64,000 bases of DNA from an uncultured Bacilli bacterium (GCA_949451605.1 CASTSB010000008.1:1-64000), one strand, 5' to 3'. Shown: positions 35,671-44,608, counted from the stretch's first letter. Notes: generated by a model from the letters alone, not told the origin. A program made the numbers and translations.

Positions 35671-36189
35671 TTATCTCCTATATTGAAGGCTTAAAGTTTT
35701 AATCTTTTCTTGAGATTCATCAAGAGCAATCATCTCTTCCAAACATACTGGTGCACGGAAAGTCTTTAATCCCTTATTTAATTTTTTAGTAAATTCACCT
35801 TCAAATTTATCAAGCAAGTTATCATAATTTTGAAGTTCTTTTACTTGTCCTAAAAAAGTAACCATATTAGTTTTAGTTCTATTAAATGTTACTATATCTG
35901 CTCCATTTAATACTTCATTATAATTATCCTTTAAATTATTTAATGTTGAACCATAATAAGTTGCTATATCAGGTAAAAACTTCGTCTTTTTACCACCTAA
36001 TTTACCTAATAAAGTTAATACTTTTAATTTAGCAAAAGTAATAAAATAATTTGAATTATTTATATTATCTAAGTCTTCCTTCATAATATTTCTTCGATAG
36101 TTAATAATTCTTAGATATTCTAAATCATCTAAACTTTCTCCAGCTATTAATTTCTCTTCTAAATCTTTTATAATTTGATATTGATTCAC
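35671..36189 (-). CDS. Unknown protein, tandem paralogue A
   Basis: A 172-residue protein of unknown family and identical length to paralogue B. Mostly helical, with a basic middle (KLGGKKTKFLPDIATYYG). Located downstream of frr and upstream of the pheST leader. Duplication and retention of both copies in a tight operon suggests they act together, perhaps as a heterodimer; this is inference. Confidence 0.6.
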   Translation of the reverse strand: MNQYQIIKDLEEKLIAGESLDDLEYLRIINYRRNIMKEDLDNINNSNYFITFAKLKVLTLLGKLGGKKTKFLPDIATYYGSTLNNLKDNYNEVLNGADIVTFNRTKTNMVTFLGQVKELQNYDNLLDKFEGEFTKKLNKGLKTFRAPVCLEEMIALDESQEKIKTLSLQYRR

Positions 36190-36265
36190 TTTTATCTTCT
36201 CCCCTTAAAAAGTAGCATAATTATACCATTTTTTCATTATTTTGTCAATTTACGACCTAAGATAA

Positions 36266-36293
36266 AAGAACTACTATACAGTTAGTAGTTCTT
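36266..36293 (-). terminator. Intrinsic terminator at the end of frr
   Basis: An 11-bp stem (AAGAACTACTA with its complement) around six bases, followed by a short T-rich tract. The stem includes the frr stop codon. Confidence 0.7.
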
Positions 36294-36822
36294 GTTCTTT
36301 TTCTTTTAATTTAGCCTCTATCTTTTTATTTGCATCATTAATCATATCTTGGATATCTTTTTCCATTCCTTTTTCTACATCTTCAGGAAGTTCAGCTGCT
36401 TTAACATCTTCTAAACCATCATGTCTAATATTTCTTACAGTTACTTTAGATTCTTCTGATAAAGCCTTTACTTGTTTTACAAGTTCTCTTCTTCTTTCTT
36501 CAGTAAGTTCAGGAATAACTATACGAATAGTTTCTCCATCATTACCAGGTGTATATCCTAAATTAGATGCAAGAATTGCCTTTTCAATTGCACTAAGACA
36601 ACTTTTATCAAAAGGCTTAATTAATAATTGTCTTGCTTCAGGTACAGATATAGTAGCTAATTGTTTTAATGGAGTCATACTACCATAGTAATCAACTACG
36701 ATTCCATCTAAACTTGACGGATTAGCACGACCAGCACGAACAGTTGCAAATCTTTTGTCTAATGTTTCTAATGCTTTTTCCAATTTATCTGTAATATCCA
36801 GTTTAATCATTTCAGTGTCCAT
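36274..36822 (-). CDS. frr: Ribosome recycling factor
   Basis: A 182-residue factor that, with EF-G, splits post-termination ribosomes. Signatures: FATVRAGRANPSSLDGIVVDYYG (given in part), TPLKQLATISVPEARQLLIKPFD and the C-terminal long helices (ELTEERRRELVKQVKALSEE). Start 36822 is favoured because AAGGAGAG lies at proper distance; an earlier ATG directly abuts the ribosome site. In most Firmicutes pyrH precedes frr; here a tail-anchored protein does. Confidence 0.95.
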   Translation of the reverse strand: MDTEMIKLDITDKLEKALETLDKRFATVRAGRANPSSLDGIVVDYYGSMTPLKQLATISVPEARQLLIKPFDKSCLSAIEKAILASNLGYTPGNDGETIRIVIPELTEERRRELVKQVKALSEESKVTVRNIRHDGLEDVKAAELPEDVEKGMEKDIQDMINDANKKIEAKLKEKEQELLTV

Positions 36823-36885
36823 TAAATTCATCTCTCCTTAAAATAATTATATTATATTTTATAACATTTTAAAAGTAAAATAAAA

Positions 36886-37263
36886 CTAAATTGCTAAGAT
36901 AAAAATAATAACTGCTATTATTAAAGTCCCTATCACAATACATAAACTATTTTCTACAACATCGTTATAAATATCTGTATCTAAATAATCAATTACAAAT
37001 TTTTTAATTTTAGAAACAAATGATAAATCAACTTTTTTATTCAAATCCTTTGCCCCATAAACCATAGTTTTATTTTCATAATCAGGCATTAAATTATCCA
37101 ATAAATTAATATCAGTTAAAGTAGGCTCCTCTTGGATTACTTTTCTTGTCTTCACTTCTTTTTTAGTAAAAAGCTTTTTAGTCTTTTCTAAGAATTCTTC
37201 ATTTGCTAACATATCAATTTGCTTATTTAACTTTTCAATTGATGATACTTTTACATTTTCCAT
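36886..37263 (-). CDS. Small C-terminally anchored membrane protein
   Basis: A 125-residue protein with a charged cytoplasmic body and a single hydrophobic helix at the very C-terminus (about 105-125, LCIVIGTLIIAVIIFILAI), as in tail-anchored proteins. No family recognised. Start 37263 (MENVKVSS) follows GGGGATTAAGATT; the longer reading overlaps the tsf terminator. It takes the place that pyrH has between tsf and frr in Bacillus. Confidence 0.6.
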   Translation of the reverse strand: MENVKVSSIEKLNKQIDMLANEEFLEKTKKLFTKKEVKTRKVIQEEPTLTDINLLDNLMPDYENKTMVYGAKDLNKKVDLSFVSKIKKFVIDYLDTDIYNDVVENSLCIVIGTLIIAVIIFILAI

Positions 37264-37325
37264 AATCTTAATCCCCCTCTTATTGGTGCATATTATATCA
37301 AAAAAAAGGAAAAAATGCAAAAAAA

Positions 37326-37350
37326 AGAGCATACAACCACTGTATACTCT
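37326..37350 (-). terminator. Intrinsic terminator after tsf
   Basis: AGAGTATACA pairs with TGTATGCTCT (one G-T pair) around five bases, followed by TTTTTT. Confidence 0.85.
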
Positions 37351-37361
37351 GTAAAGTAAAA

Positions 37362-38237
37362 TTATGAATTTTGAATTTGACTCATTACTTCACTTGCAAA
37401 ATCTTCTTGTTTCTTTTCAATTCCTTCACCAACAGCAAATCTAATCATAGAAACGATTTCTCCACCATTGTTTTTAACATAATCTTTAACTGTTACACCT
37501 GAATCTTTAATAAAAGCTTGTTCTTCAAGACAAATTTCTTTATAGAATTTATTAAGTCTACCAGTTACCATTTTTTCAGCTATCTCTTCTGGTTTTCCTT
37601 CTCCCATAACTTGTTCTTTAATAACTTTTGCTTCTCTATCAACTACTTCTTGTGGAACTTGTTCTCTCTTTAATGCAGTTGGATTCATAGCAGCAGTTTG
37701 CATTGCAACATCTTTTGCTACTTCTTCGCTTACTCCATTTGCAACAATGATAGCACCAATAGTACCACCCATATGTTTATAAGTTCCAAATACTTCATTA
37801 TCATTCTTTGTAACTTTTTCAAAACGTCTAAAACTAATTTTTTCTCCTATTTTAGCAACTAATGCAATTAGCTTATCATTAATAGTTTCTTCTCCATCTT
37901 TAATTGCTAATGCTTCTTCTAAAGTAGTAGCATCACTTTCTAATACTTTATCAGTTAAATAATCTACAAAAGTTGTAAAATCACTATTTTTAGCAACGAA
38001 ATCAGTTTCTGAGTTAACTTCTATAATAATAGCAGTATTTCCTGAAACTTTAATTTGGCAAATTCCTTCAGCAGCAATTCTAGATTCTTTCTTTGCAGCT
38101 TTAGCAATACCTTTTTCTCTTAACCAATCGATTGATTTATCAATATCACCATCGCAAGCTTCTAATGCTTTTTTACAATCCATCATACCTGCGCCAGTTC
38201 TTTCTCTTAATTCTTTAACATCTGTAATTTTATACAT
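37362..38237 (-). CDS. tsf: Elongation factor Ts
   Basis: A 291-residue nucleotide exchange factor for EF-Tu. The N-terminal UBA-like region has VKELRERTGAGMMDCKKALE (given as ELRERTGAGMMDCKKALE), followed by the core dimerisation domain with VEVNSETDFVAKN and AMQTAAMNPTAL. C-terminal helices are complete. It follows rpsB in the usual order, but with a hairpin between them. Confidence 0.97.
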   Translation of the reverse strand: MYKITDVKELRERTGAGMMDCKKALEACDGDIDKSIDWLREKGIAKAAKKESRIAAEGICQIKVSGNTAIIIEVNSETDFVAKNSDFTTFVDYLTDKVLESDATTLEEALAIKDGEETINDKLIALVAKIGEKISFRRFEKVTKNDNEVFGTYKHMGGTIGAIIVANGVSEEVAKDVAMQTAAMNPTALKREQVPQEVVDREAKVIKEQVMGEGKPEEIAEKMVTGRLNKFYKEICLEEQAFIKDSGVTVKDYVKNNGGEIVSMIRFAVGEGIEKKQEDFASEVMSQIQNS

Positions 38238-38320
38238 AATATAACCTCCTCAAATTATTTTTCAAAAATATTATAACTTATTTACTAATCATATTAAAAG
38301 TAAAAAATAAAATAAATAAG

Positions 38321-38344
38321 CAAAAAGAGAATGGCTACCCATCC
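38321..38344 (-). terminator. Partial terminator between rpsB and tsf
   Basis: On the minus strand GGATGG pairs with CCATTC around GTAG, followed by TCTTTTTG. It could attenuate transcription from rpsB into tsf. Confidence 0.5.
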
Positions 38345-38363
38345 TCCTTCCTAAAAATCACTA

Positions 38364-39281
38364 TTATTTAGTTAAAGCTTCAATAATTTCAGCTTTTTTC
38401 ATTCCTGATACACTAACATTGTTTTTAGCAGCAACTTCTTTTAATTCAGCAACTGTCATTTTAGAATAATCTACTGTAACAGTTTCTTCTTTAGCTGGAG
38501 CTTCTACTTCAACTTTAACTTCTTCTTTTTCTTCTTGTTTAGAAACTTTTTTAGGAGCTTCTTCTTTCTTATCTTCTTCTTTAACATAATCAATTACTTC
38601 ATTACCATTAACTTCAGCAATTGCATTAGTTAAAGCACCAATTAATAACTTAACAGAACGAACTGCATCATCATTTCCTGGAATAACATAATCAACCATA
38701 TCTGGGTCACAGTTTGTATCTACAACACCAAATACTGGAATACCTAAAATACGAGCTTCTTTAATTGCGATTTCTTCTTTACGAGGATCAACAATAACCA
38801 TAGCTTGAGGAAGTCTCTTCATTTCACGAATTCCTCTTAAGTTTTTATTTAATTTTTCATATTCTTTTTTAATTTGAATAACTTCTTTTTTAGGTAGAGC
38901 TTCAAAAGTTCCATCTTTTTCCATGTTTTCAATTTCTTCCATTCTTCTAATTCTTGAACGGATAGTTTTGAAGTTAGTTAAAGTACCACCTAACCATCTT
39001 TCATTTACGAAATACATGTTAGTTCTAGTAGCACATTCTTCAGCAGCTTCTTGAGCTTGTTTCTTAGTTCCAACAAATAAAACTTTTCCACCAGCTTCAG
39101 CAATTTCCTTCATAGCAGCATAAGCTTCTTCAATTTTTTTAACTGATTTTTGTAAATCGATAATATAAATATCATCACGTGTAGTATAGATGTACTCCTT
39201 CATTTTTGGATTCCATCTTCTTTTTTGATGTCCGAATTGAACACCAGCTTCTAATAAATAATTCATTGATATAACTGTCAT
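38364..39281 (-). CDS. rpsB: 30S ribosomal protein S2 with C-terminal SAP-like tail
   Basis: A 305-residue S2. The core (1-235) is complete: [59 protein letters not shown]. After it come an acidic/lysine linker ([20 protein letters not shown]) and a 35-residue domain with [19 protein letters not shown] and [11 protein letters not shown], which fits the SAP/HeH or Rho-N-like fold that binds nucleic acids. Ribosomal protein L20, the neighbour, ends with almost the same domain. Usual S2 length is about 230-260, so the tail is an addition. Confidence 0.95.
   Translation of the reverse strand: MTVISMNYLLEAGVQFGHQKRRWNPKMKEYIYTTRDDIYIIDLQKSVKKIEEAYAAMKEIAEAGGKVLFVGTKKQAQEAAEECATRTNMYFVNERWLGGTLTNFKTIRSRIRRMEEIENMEKDGTFEALPKKEVIQIKKEYEKLNKNLRGIREMKRLPQAMVIVDPRKEEIAIKEARILGIPVFGVVDTNCDPDMVDYVIPGNDDAVRSVKLLIGALTNAIAEVNGNEVIDYVKEEDKKEEAPKKVSKQEEKEEVKVEVEAPAKEETVTVDYSKMTVAELKEVAAKNNVSVSGMKKAEIIEALTK
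38371..38471 (-). repeat. Direct repeat copy 1 (SAP-tail coding DNA in rpsB)
   Basis: Blocks of 37 and 48 bases are identical to those at 39373-39409 and 39426-39473 in rplT; only a 16-base middle differs. The offset is exactly 1002 bases. This points to a recent duplication or gene conversion. Confidence 0.95.
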
Positions 39282-39365
39282 ATAATTCTCCTTCGTTTTC
39301 TCTTCTATTAGTTTCTAAAATTCATCACCAATTAAGGCACTAGATAAATCAATTCACTAATATGT

Positions 39366-39971
39366 TTATTTTGTTAAAGCTTCAATAATTTCAGCTTTTT
39401 TCATTCCTGTTACGTTAACTTTTTCTTTAGCAGCAACTTCTTTTAATTCAGCAACTGTCATTTTAGAATAATCAACTTTTTCTGTCTTTTCTTCTTTAGC
39501 TTCTACTTTTTTAGTAGCTGTTTTAGTAGTCTTTTCTTCTTTTACAGTTTTCTTAGTAGCTGTAGCACCAATTGTTACTTCTTTACCAGAAACTTCAGTA
39601 GCTCTTGTAATTTTACCAGCCTTTCCATCTTTAGCAACTTTTACTAATTCACTAAATGTTTTTGGATCATTAATAGCAATTTCAGATAACATTTTACGGT
39701 TAACTTCAACACCTGCTTTATTTAATCCTTCAATAAATCTAGAATAACTGATTTCATTTTGACGACAAGCAGCATTGATTCTTGTAATCCATAACTTTCT
39801 GAAATCTCTTTTCTTTTGTTTTCTATCTCTGAATGCATATTGACCTGAATGCATTAATTGTTCTTTAGCTGATTTATATAATCTATGTTTACTACCAAAA
39901 TAACCTTTAGCAGCTTTTAATACTTTTTTATGACGAGCTTTTGTAACTGCTCCATTTTTAACTCTTGCCAT
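39366..39971 (-). CDS. rplT: 50S ribosomal protein L20 with C-terminal SAP-like tail
   Basis: A 201-residue L20; usual length is about 118. The core ([57 protein letters not shown]) is complete by about residue 118 and would bind 23S rRNA in early 50S assembly. Then follow about 45 lysine/threonine-rich residues and a SAP/HeH-like domain with [19 protein letters not shown] and [11 protein letters not shown]. The same tail ends S2 next door. It lies in the infC-rpmI-rplT operon. Confidence 0.95.
   Translation of the reverse strand: MARVKNGAVTKARHKKVLKAAKGYFGSKHRLYKSAKEQLMHSGQYAFRDRKQKKRDFRKLWITRINAACRQNEISYSRFIEGLNKAGVEVNRKMLSEIAINDPKTFSELVKVAKDGKAGKITRATEVSGKEVTIGATATKKTVKEEKTTKTATKKVEAKEEKTEKVDYSKMTVAELKEVAAKEKVNVTGMKKAEIIEALTK
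39373..39473 (-). repeat. Direct repeat copy 2 (SAP-tail coding DNA in rplT)
   Basis: Partner of the repeat at 38371-38471, in the same reading phase and at the same place relative to the stop codon. Confidence 0.95.
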
Positions 39972-39998
39972 GTATAATTCCTCCTTCTCTTAGACTGA

Positions 39999-40184
39999 TT
40001 AAATAAGGTTCTTTAATCTGTTATGATCTGCCTTACTTAAGTTAGATCCCTTTCTACCTTTTCTGTTAAAACTTTGTGACTTAGAACCAGTATTGTGACG
40101 TGTTCCAGGTTTTCCAATTTTAATATCGTTTTTACGTTTATTTGCTACTTTAGCAAAACCTTTATGTGTTTTAATTTTTGGCAT
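39999..40184 (-). CDS. rpmI: 50S ribosomal protein L35
   Basis: A 61-residue very basic protein: PKIKTHKGFAKVANKRKND and KAYKSHILTKK-like positions replaced by TGSKSQSFNRKGRKG, then LSKADHNRLKNLI, the usual L35 ending. Lies between infC and rplT, 18 and 27 bp away. Confidence 0.95.
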   Translation of the reverse strand: MPKIKTHKGFAKVANKRKNDIKIGKPGTRHNTGSKSQSFNRKGRKGSNLSKADHNRLKNLI

Positions 40185-40202
40185 ATTTAATTCCTCCTAC
40201 TA

Positions 40203-40733
40203 TTATTTGTCTTTCTTTGGTACTAACAACATAGTCATTGTTTTACCTTCTAATTTAGGTCGTTGCTCTATATCCGCATAATCTGTTACTCGAGATGCAA
40301 AACGTTCAAGAACTTCCTTACCTAATTCTGTATGAGCCATTTGGCGACCCTTAAAACGAATTGAAAGTTTAATTCTATCACCTTTTTGTAAATACTTTGT
40401 AGCATTTCTAAGTTTAGTTTCAAAGTCCCCTACATCAATAACTGGGGATAATCTAAATTCTTTTAACTCAGACATATTTGCCTTTTGTTTCTTTAATGCT
40501 TCCTTTTCCTTTTTTTGTTTTTCATAACGGAATTTATTATAATCCATTACTTTACAAACTGGTGGATTTGCATTTGGACTAATAAGTACTAGGTCCAAAG
40601 AAGCATAAGTTGCAAGTGTTAAAGCATCTTGTAAAGGTTTAACACCTACTTGTTCTCCATTAGGTCCTATTACTAACACCTCACGAGCCTTGATTTGATC
40701 GTTAATCAACAAGCCATTCTTATTGTTTGCTAT
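40203..40733 (-). CDS. infC: Translation initiation factor IF-3 with AUA start
   Basis: A 176-residue IF-3 that keeps ribosomal subunits apart and proofreads start codons. N-domain: LLINDQIKAREVLVIGPNGE; C-domain: LSIRFKGRQMAHTELGKEVL and the ending MTMLLVPKKD. The first ATG (40748) overlaps the Shine-Dalgarno sequence itself (ATGGAGGTG). An ATA at 40733 lies eight bases after GGAGG and gives the usual IF-3 N-terminus. Rare AUU/AUC/AUA starts are known in infC and allow IF-3 to repress its own synthesis. Confidence 0.93.
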   Translation of the reverse strand: MANNKNGLLINDQIKAREVLVIGPNGEQVGVKPLQDALTLATYASLDLVLISPNANPPVCKVMDYNKFRYEKQKKEKEALKKQKANMSELKEFRLSPVIDVGDFETKLRNATKYLQKGDRIKLSIRFKGRQMAHTELGKEVLERFASRVTDYADIEQRPKLEGKTMTMLLVPKKDK

Positions 40734-40740
40734 AACTAAC

Positions 40741-40885
40741 ACCTCCATAAAATAAGAAAAGCGGATATAAAATTATACCCACTTTTGCAATCAAAAAACC
40801 ATTAGAAAAATTTTCATTATTGGCATTTGACCTAGGACTATTCGTCCTCAGGTGGATATAAATCTCTTTCCTTTTTTTCTCGACT
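40741..40885 (-). promoter_or_regulatory. infC-rpmI-rplT leader with attenuator-like hairpin
   Basis: The roughly 150-base untranslated leader contains GAGGACGAATAGTCCT-type pairing and then a segment from CCAATAATG to CTAATGG followed by TTTTTTG (near 40793-40822), which looks like an attenuator. Leaders bound by L20 control this operon in Bacilli; the exact fold is not verified here. Confidence 0.55.
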
Positions 40886-40891
40886 AGTAAT

Positions 40892-40920
40892 ATTATATGC
40901 ATCTAGTCTTTATTTGTCAA
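40892..40920 (-). promoter_or_regulatory. Consensus SigA promoter of the infC operon
   Basis: On the minus strand: TTGACA (40915-40920), 17-bp spacer, TATAAT (40892-40897). A perfect match to the housekeeping consensus, fitting a highly expressed translation operon. Confidence 0.92.
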
Positions 40921-40935
40921 CACTTTTTTCTTTTT

Positions 40936-42621
40936 TTATAAACCAAGAGTAAATGGATTATCTATTGTTCCATCACCACTTAATATTTTTACAGATTTTT
41001 TAATATTTACAACTGGTCTTACACCATAATTTTTCGATACGCCTGTAGTTGAATCAATGGCTCCACTTCCAAGAACGCTCCAAACTCTAGCTGTTATATC
41101 ACTTGGGTGAAAATATGAAGCAGTCATTGTTACAAAGGACGAATCATTATTATAATTTAAATAATACAAAGGATTAACATTATTAGAAAGACCACCTGAC
41201 AATAAAACTTCATCAGCAGTAATTGTACCAATAGCATATGTAAGCTTAGAATTTCCTATTGTATCAGAAACACTAAACTTATCACTAAGATTACTACATG
41301 TTAAAGTTGGTTGGTTTAAGAAGCTTAATCTATTAAAAGATTTATATATTGTATTTTCTAAAGAATAACCATTACCAGTTTGTAAACTTCTATCATTACA
41401 AAAAATATTATCTGCTAAATAATTTTCTATTAAATTACCACTCTCATCATTTTTACCTAAAATATTATTCTGATACCATAAATCTATCGAAGATTTAATA
41501 GTTGAATTACTAGTATTAGCAACTATTTCATCATAAGATTTAGGATGCATGGTCTGATAAGTTACTTTAGCAGAAGTAGGACTTTCATAAGCTTCTAAAT
41601 TCATAGCAACACGGCTTTTGGCATTAATATCAGTACTAAAAAGTGTATAACTATAACCATCATTTAAAAGCTTTTCATGATCTCTTTCCCAATTAGCCAA
41701 TAAACATTGATGATTTAAATCAAATTCTCCAGTTGCAAAAGAAAAACCTAAACTGCCTTTAGAAAAACAATATTCAGCATCTTTATCTATTCCACTAAAA
41801 ATCGCTTCTTGAGAAGTATTTGGCACATCAGAGACACTTTCATTAATCATATATCCAACATATGTAGGATTCCAAGCAGATTCATTAAAACTGCTAGTTA
41901 TTGGATCAACTCCTAAACTACCTTCTTTGCCATAATAGATAAGTCTTACACTACCATCACCATTTTGTCTAATTATTTTCCAGTACATATCATTAAATAA
42001 CACTAAATTATTCTTAACATTTCCTCTATAGTAATATGATTTACCTAAATCATCATCCATGGCATATAATCCATAATCTGATTCAAAAGTTTTCCAAACA
42101 TCATATGTATGAATATTGTATTTTAAAAGAGACACTTCATCTTCTTCAATTACTCTATAAATAGTACTACAAGTAGTTTTATCTGATAAACATGTAAAAT
42201 TACCAAAATGATTATCACCAGATACCCAGCTCTTAACATTATTTATAGTATAATTACCAGTATCAACATTAAAATTATAGTATGTTCCAAATTTATATGA
42301 AGTATCTAAAGTAATAATATCAGTAACATTTTCTTTTATCAACTCTTTATACTTAACAATAGGAGCAGTTTTAGAAAAATCAGGGCTTCCTTTAGAATTA
42401 ATATACATCTTTGCATTATTAACACTATCAGAATAGTTTTCCATAACAAGCATACAATCACTTAACGTTTCAAAGCCATTATTTAAACAATAATTATTTT
42501 CAGGAACTATAATACTTCCATCTATCTCTTTAGATGCATGAAATTTAGCAAAAGTTGAAGGAGTAAAACCATACAAAAGTAACAAAAAAATTATTATCAT
42601 TATAATATTCTTAATCTTCAT
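40936..42621 (-). CDS. Large secreted surface protein of the SipW cluster
   Basis: A 561-residue exported protein with an N-terminal signal (KNIIMIIIFLLLLYGF then TPSTFAKFH). The body is rich in Tyr, Asn and Ser with scattered cysteines. NNLVLFNDMYWKIIRQNGDG, SVRLIYYG and, at the end, NYGVRPVVNIKKSVKI and GDGTIDNPFTL are motifs of a repeated surface-protein type in gut Firmicutes (DUF6273-like, tentative). It is the last gene of the cluster and probably an adhesin or matrix component. No sortase motif or C-terminal anchor is visible. Confidence 0.6.
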   Translation of the reverse strand: MKIKNIIMIIIFLLLLYGFTPSTFAKFHASKEIDGSIIVPENNYCLNNGFETLSDCMLVMENYSDSVNNAKMYINSKGSPDFSKTAPIVKYKELIKENVTDIITLDTSYKFGTYYNFNVDTGNYTINNVKSWVSGDNHFGNFTCLSDKTTCSTIYRVIEEDEVSLLKYNIHTYDVWKTFESDYGLYAMDDDLGKSYYYRGNVKNNLVLFNDMYWKIIRQNGDGSVRLIYYGKEGSLGVDPITSSFNESAWNPTYVGYMINESVSDVPNTSQEAIFSGIDKDAEYCFSKGSLGFSFATGEFDLNHQCLLANWERDHEKLLNDGYSYTLFSTDINAKSRVAMNLEAYESPTSAKVTYQTMHPKSYDEIVANTSNSTIKSSIDLWYQNNILGKNDESGNLIENYLADNIFCNDRSLQTGNGYSLENTIYKSFNRLSFLNQPTLTCSNLSDKFSVSDTIGNSKLTYAIGTITADEVLLSGGLSNNVNPLYYLNYNNDSSFVTMTASYFHPSDITARVWSVLGSGAIDSTTGVSKNYGVRPVVNIKKSVKILSGDGTIDNPFTLGL

Positions 42622-42656
42622 AGCTCTCCTCCAATCTCATAAATTTAACTTTACTA

Positions 42657-43166
42657 TTATTCTTTAGCACTTTGATTTGATTCTAATCTTACAGTATAAT
42701 TAACTGTTGTCTTCTTAGTACCATCAGTCCTAACATATATTTTATATTTATTTGAATCTTTTTCTGAATTTAAATGGCCATTAGGGATAATTAAAGAAGA
42801 AGTTGGTTCTTCTATTTTATTTCCTTTATTATCAGCATAAGTAAAAAGACCATTTGAACCTTCTTTATTATCTATATGTAGCTCATAGTCAAATGCTGTA
42901 GCACTAAGCAAAGTAACATTACCATTAACCCTAAAATTTTTAACAATTACATAAAAATAAGGGATATTATTTTCAACATAATTTTCATTTGTATCTATTT
43001 CTATATCAGAAATCATTTCTCCTGCAACGGTTGTTACAGAAACATTAACAATTCCTTTATAAAAGGCATATGTACCAGGAACTATAACTAAAATAAGCAA
43101 AAATAAAGCAATTAATAACACTCTTTTCTTTCCTTTATTACTAAGTTTATTCCATCTATCCTTCAT
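42657..43166 (-). CDS. Membrane-anchored TasA-like protein of the SipW cluster
   Basis: A 169-residue protein. Basic start (RWNKLSNKGKKR), one hydrophobic helix (VLLIALFLLILVIVPGTYAF, about 13-33), then a beta-rich domain beginning VNVSVTTVAGEM, similar to SipW substrates where a Tyr/Phe-Ala segment marks the cleavage region. Start 43166 follows GGAAGTGATAATA; it overlaps the previous gene by 11 bases. Inference: minor subunit or fibre anchor. Confidence 0.6.
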   Translation of the reverse strand: MKDRWNKLSNKGKKRVLLIALFLLILVIVPGTYAFYKGIVNVSVTTVAGEMISDIEIDTNENYVENNIPYFYVIVKNFRVNGNVTLLSATAFDYELHIDNKEGSNGLFTYADNKGNKIEEPTSSLIIPNGHLNSEKDSNKYKIYVRTDGTKKTTVNYTVRLESNQSAKE

Positions 43167-43815
43167 TATTATCACTTCCAATTGCCGTAGTCTCTTGTCT
43201 AGCTTCAGTTAAAAGACTTAAAATAATTTCTTTATTAGCCCAAGAATTTTCATCATCATCAGTATAATTCCACTTCCAATAAATCCTTTTTATTAAAGAT
43301 TTATTAATATTATCAAGAGTAACTTTTCCTGAATAGCCATTAAAAGGAATTTGATAATTACTATCTTCATAAAATTTTAAATTAGCAGGCACTACTGTAC
43401 TTTTACTATTAATACTAATATCATATAAAGCAGAAACCTTAGTATTTGATAAATCTATATCAAATTGAATAATCCCACATGTTCCTGGAACAACTTTAGT
43501 TAAAGAATAATTATTATCAGTAATAGTGTCTGCAAGATCAATATCATATTTAGAAGTTTTATTTCCTACCTTAAAGGACCAAGTCGCAACATTAAGTTTT
43601 TCTTTTGGCTTTGAAGCAGTCTTATAGCTAGCAAACGAAAAAGGCACAACTAAAACAACACATATTAAAATTAATAATATAGATTGTAAAAACAACTTAG
43701 TTTTTAGATAATGATTTTTATTTATCTTTTTAGAAACTTTATTAGTAGTTGTACATTCTTCTTTATGCCAACCATCAATATCTAAAACTTCTATATATTG
43801 TTGTCCTTTCTTCAT
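43156..43815 (-). CDS. Membrane-anchored beta protein of the SipW cluster
   Basis: A 219-residue protein with a roughly 40-residue cytoplasmic N-terminus containing GQQYIEVLDIDGWHKEECTT, a helix (about 42-64, LLILICVVLVVPFSFASY), and an extracytoplasmic domain (VATWSFKVGNKTSKYDIDLA, VPGTCGIIQFDIDLSNT) like TasA-type folds. Start 43815 follows AAGGATGTGCTAAA. It lies 13 bp after the gene at 43829. Confidence 0.58.
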   Translation of the reverse strand: MKKGQQYIEVLDIDGWHKEECTTTNKVSKKINKNHYLKTKLFLQSILLILICVVLVVPFSFASYKTASKPKEKLNVATWSFKVGNKTSKYDIDLADTITDNNYSLTKVVPGTCGIIQFDIDLSNTKVSALYDISINSKSTVVPANLKFYEDSNYQIPFNGYSGKVTLDNINKSLIKRIYWKWNYTDDDENSWANKEIILSLLTEARQETTAIGSDNNEG

Positions 43816-43828
43816 TTTAGCACATCCT

Positions 43829-44608
43829 TTATTTTTCCTCTTCTTCCTCCATTTGTTCACTATATCCAACTATTCTAAGATCTAAGCTATAATAAACATT
43901 CTGACTATTAATACCAATTTCTGTATCATTTGACCCATCAAACCATTTCCATTCTATTATATAATCATCTAAGTTTGTACTTTCTAGATTTCCTTCTTCT
44001 AATAGAAGTTCATTAATTCTTTTCCAATTTTTATTAACATATTTCTCGTTTTTTCTAATTCTATATAAAATATTGATATTTTCTTGATTACTTTCTGTAA
44101 AACTTAATTTATAGTAAAAAGTATAATCTGTTTTATTTTGGATTTGAAAGTGATATGCATTATAAACACCAGGATATAAAATATTCTTTCCCCCACGTTT
44201 AGGATTTTTAAAAATATTAAGTGTATTTTCACTATCCCAAATCTTATCAGAATCTACTTGTAGAAAACCAACATGTCCATCTGTAGAGACAACAGGTTCT
44301 ATATAAACATCAAAAGGTTCAATGTACTCTTCTTCTTTATTTTCATCATTTTTATTATCATTATTAGAACCATTATTACCTGTAAAAAAGTTTTTAATAT
44401 TTTGAATTATATTAGATGACTGATTATCATTTTTATTATCTTTTTTATCATCTTTAGATGTATCAACAATATAAATATTAGTCTTCCCATCTTTTATTAT
44501 CCTACTATCAGCACTAAAACCTATAAAGTAATCAAACAAAATTAAAAAAGTAATTACTATTAATATGATAATCACTAAAAATAATGCAATAAGACCATTC
44601 TTCTTCAT
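43829..44608 (-). CDS. Membrane-anchored protein with Asn/Asp-rich linker, SipW cluster
   Basis: A 259-residue protein with one helix near the N-terminus (about 5-26, LIALFLVIIILIVITFLILF), a long Asp/Asn/Lys linker (about 50-85), and a beta domain with YPGVYNAYHFQIQNKTDYTF. The YPGxxxxxxFxxxN pattern is shared in outline with the TasA-like subunits. C-terminus is a run of glutamates. Start 44608 follows GGGGAATTATT. Confidence 0.58.
   Translation of the reverse strand: MKKNGLIALFLVIIILIVITFLILFDYFIGFSADSRIIKDGKTNIYIVDTSKDDKKDNKNDNQSSNIIQNIKNFFTGNNGSNNDNKNDENKEEEYIEPFDVYIEPVVSTDGHVGFLQVDSDKIWDSENTLNIFKNPKRGGKNILYPGVYNAYHFQIQNKTDYTFYYKLSFTESNQENINILYRIRKNEKYVNKNWKRINELLLEEGNLESTNLDDYIIEWKWFDGSNDTEIGINSQNVYYSLDLRIVGYSEQMEEEEEK

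Noticed and set aside
38371-39473. The 1002-bp-offset repeat as a mobile element
   Set aside because: The copies are in frame at the ends of two genes with no terminal repeats or transposase. Domain duplication explains them better.
40720-40902. A 60-codon frame upstream of infC on the minus strand
   Set aside because: It lies in the infC leader between a consensus promoter and the IF-3 ribosome site. The composition is that of untranslated RNA and no family match is visible.
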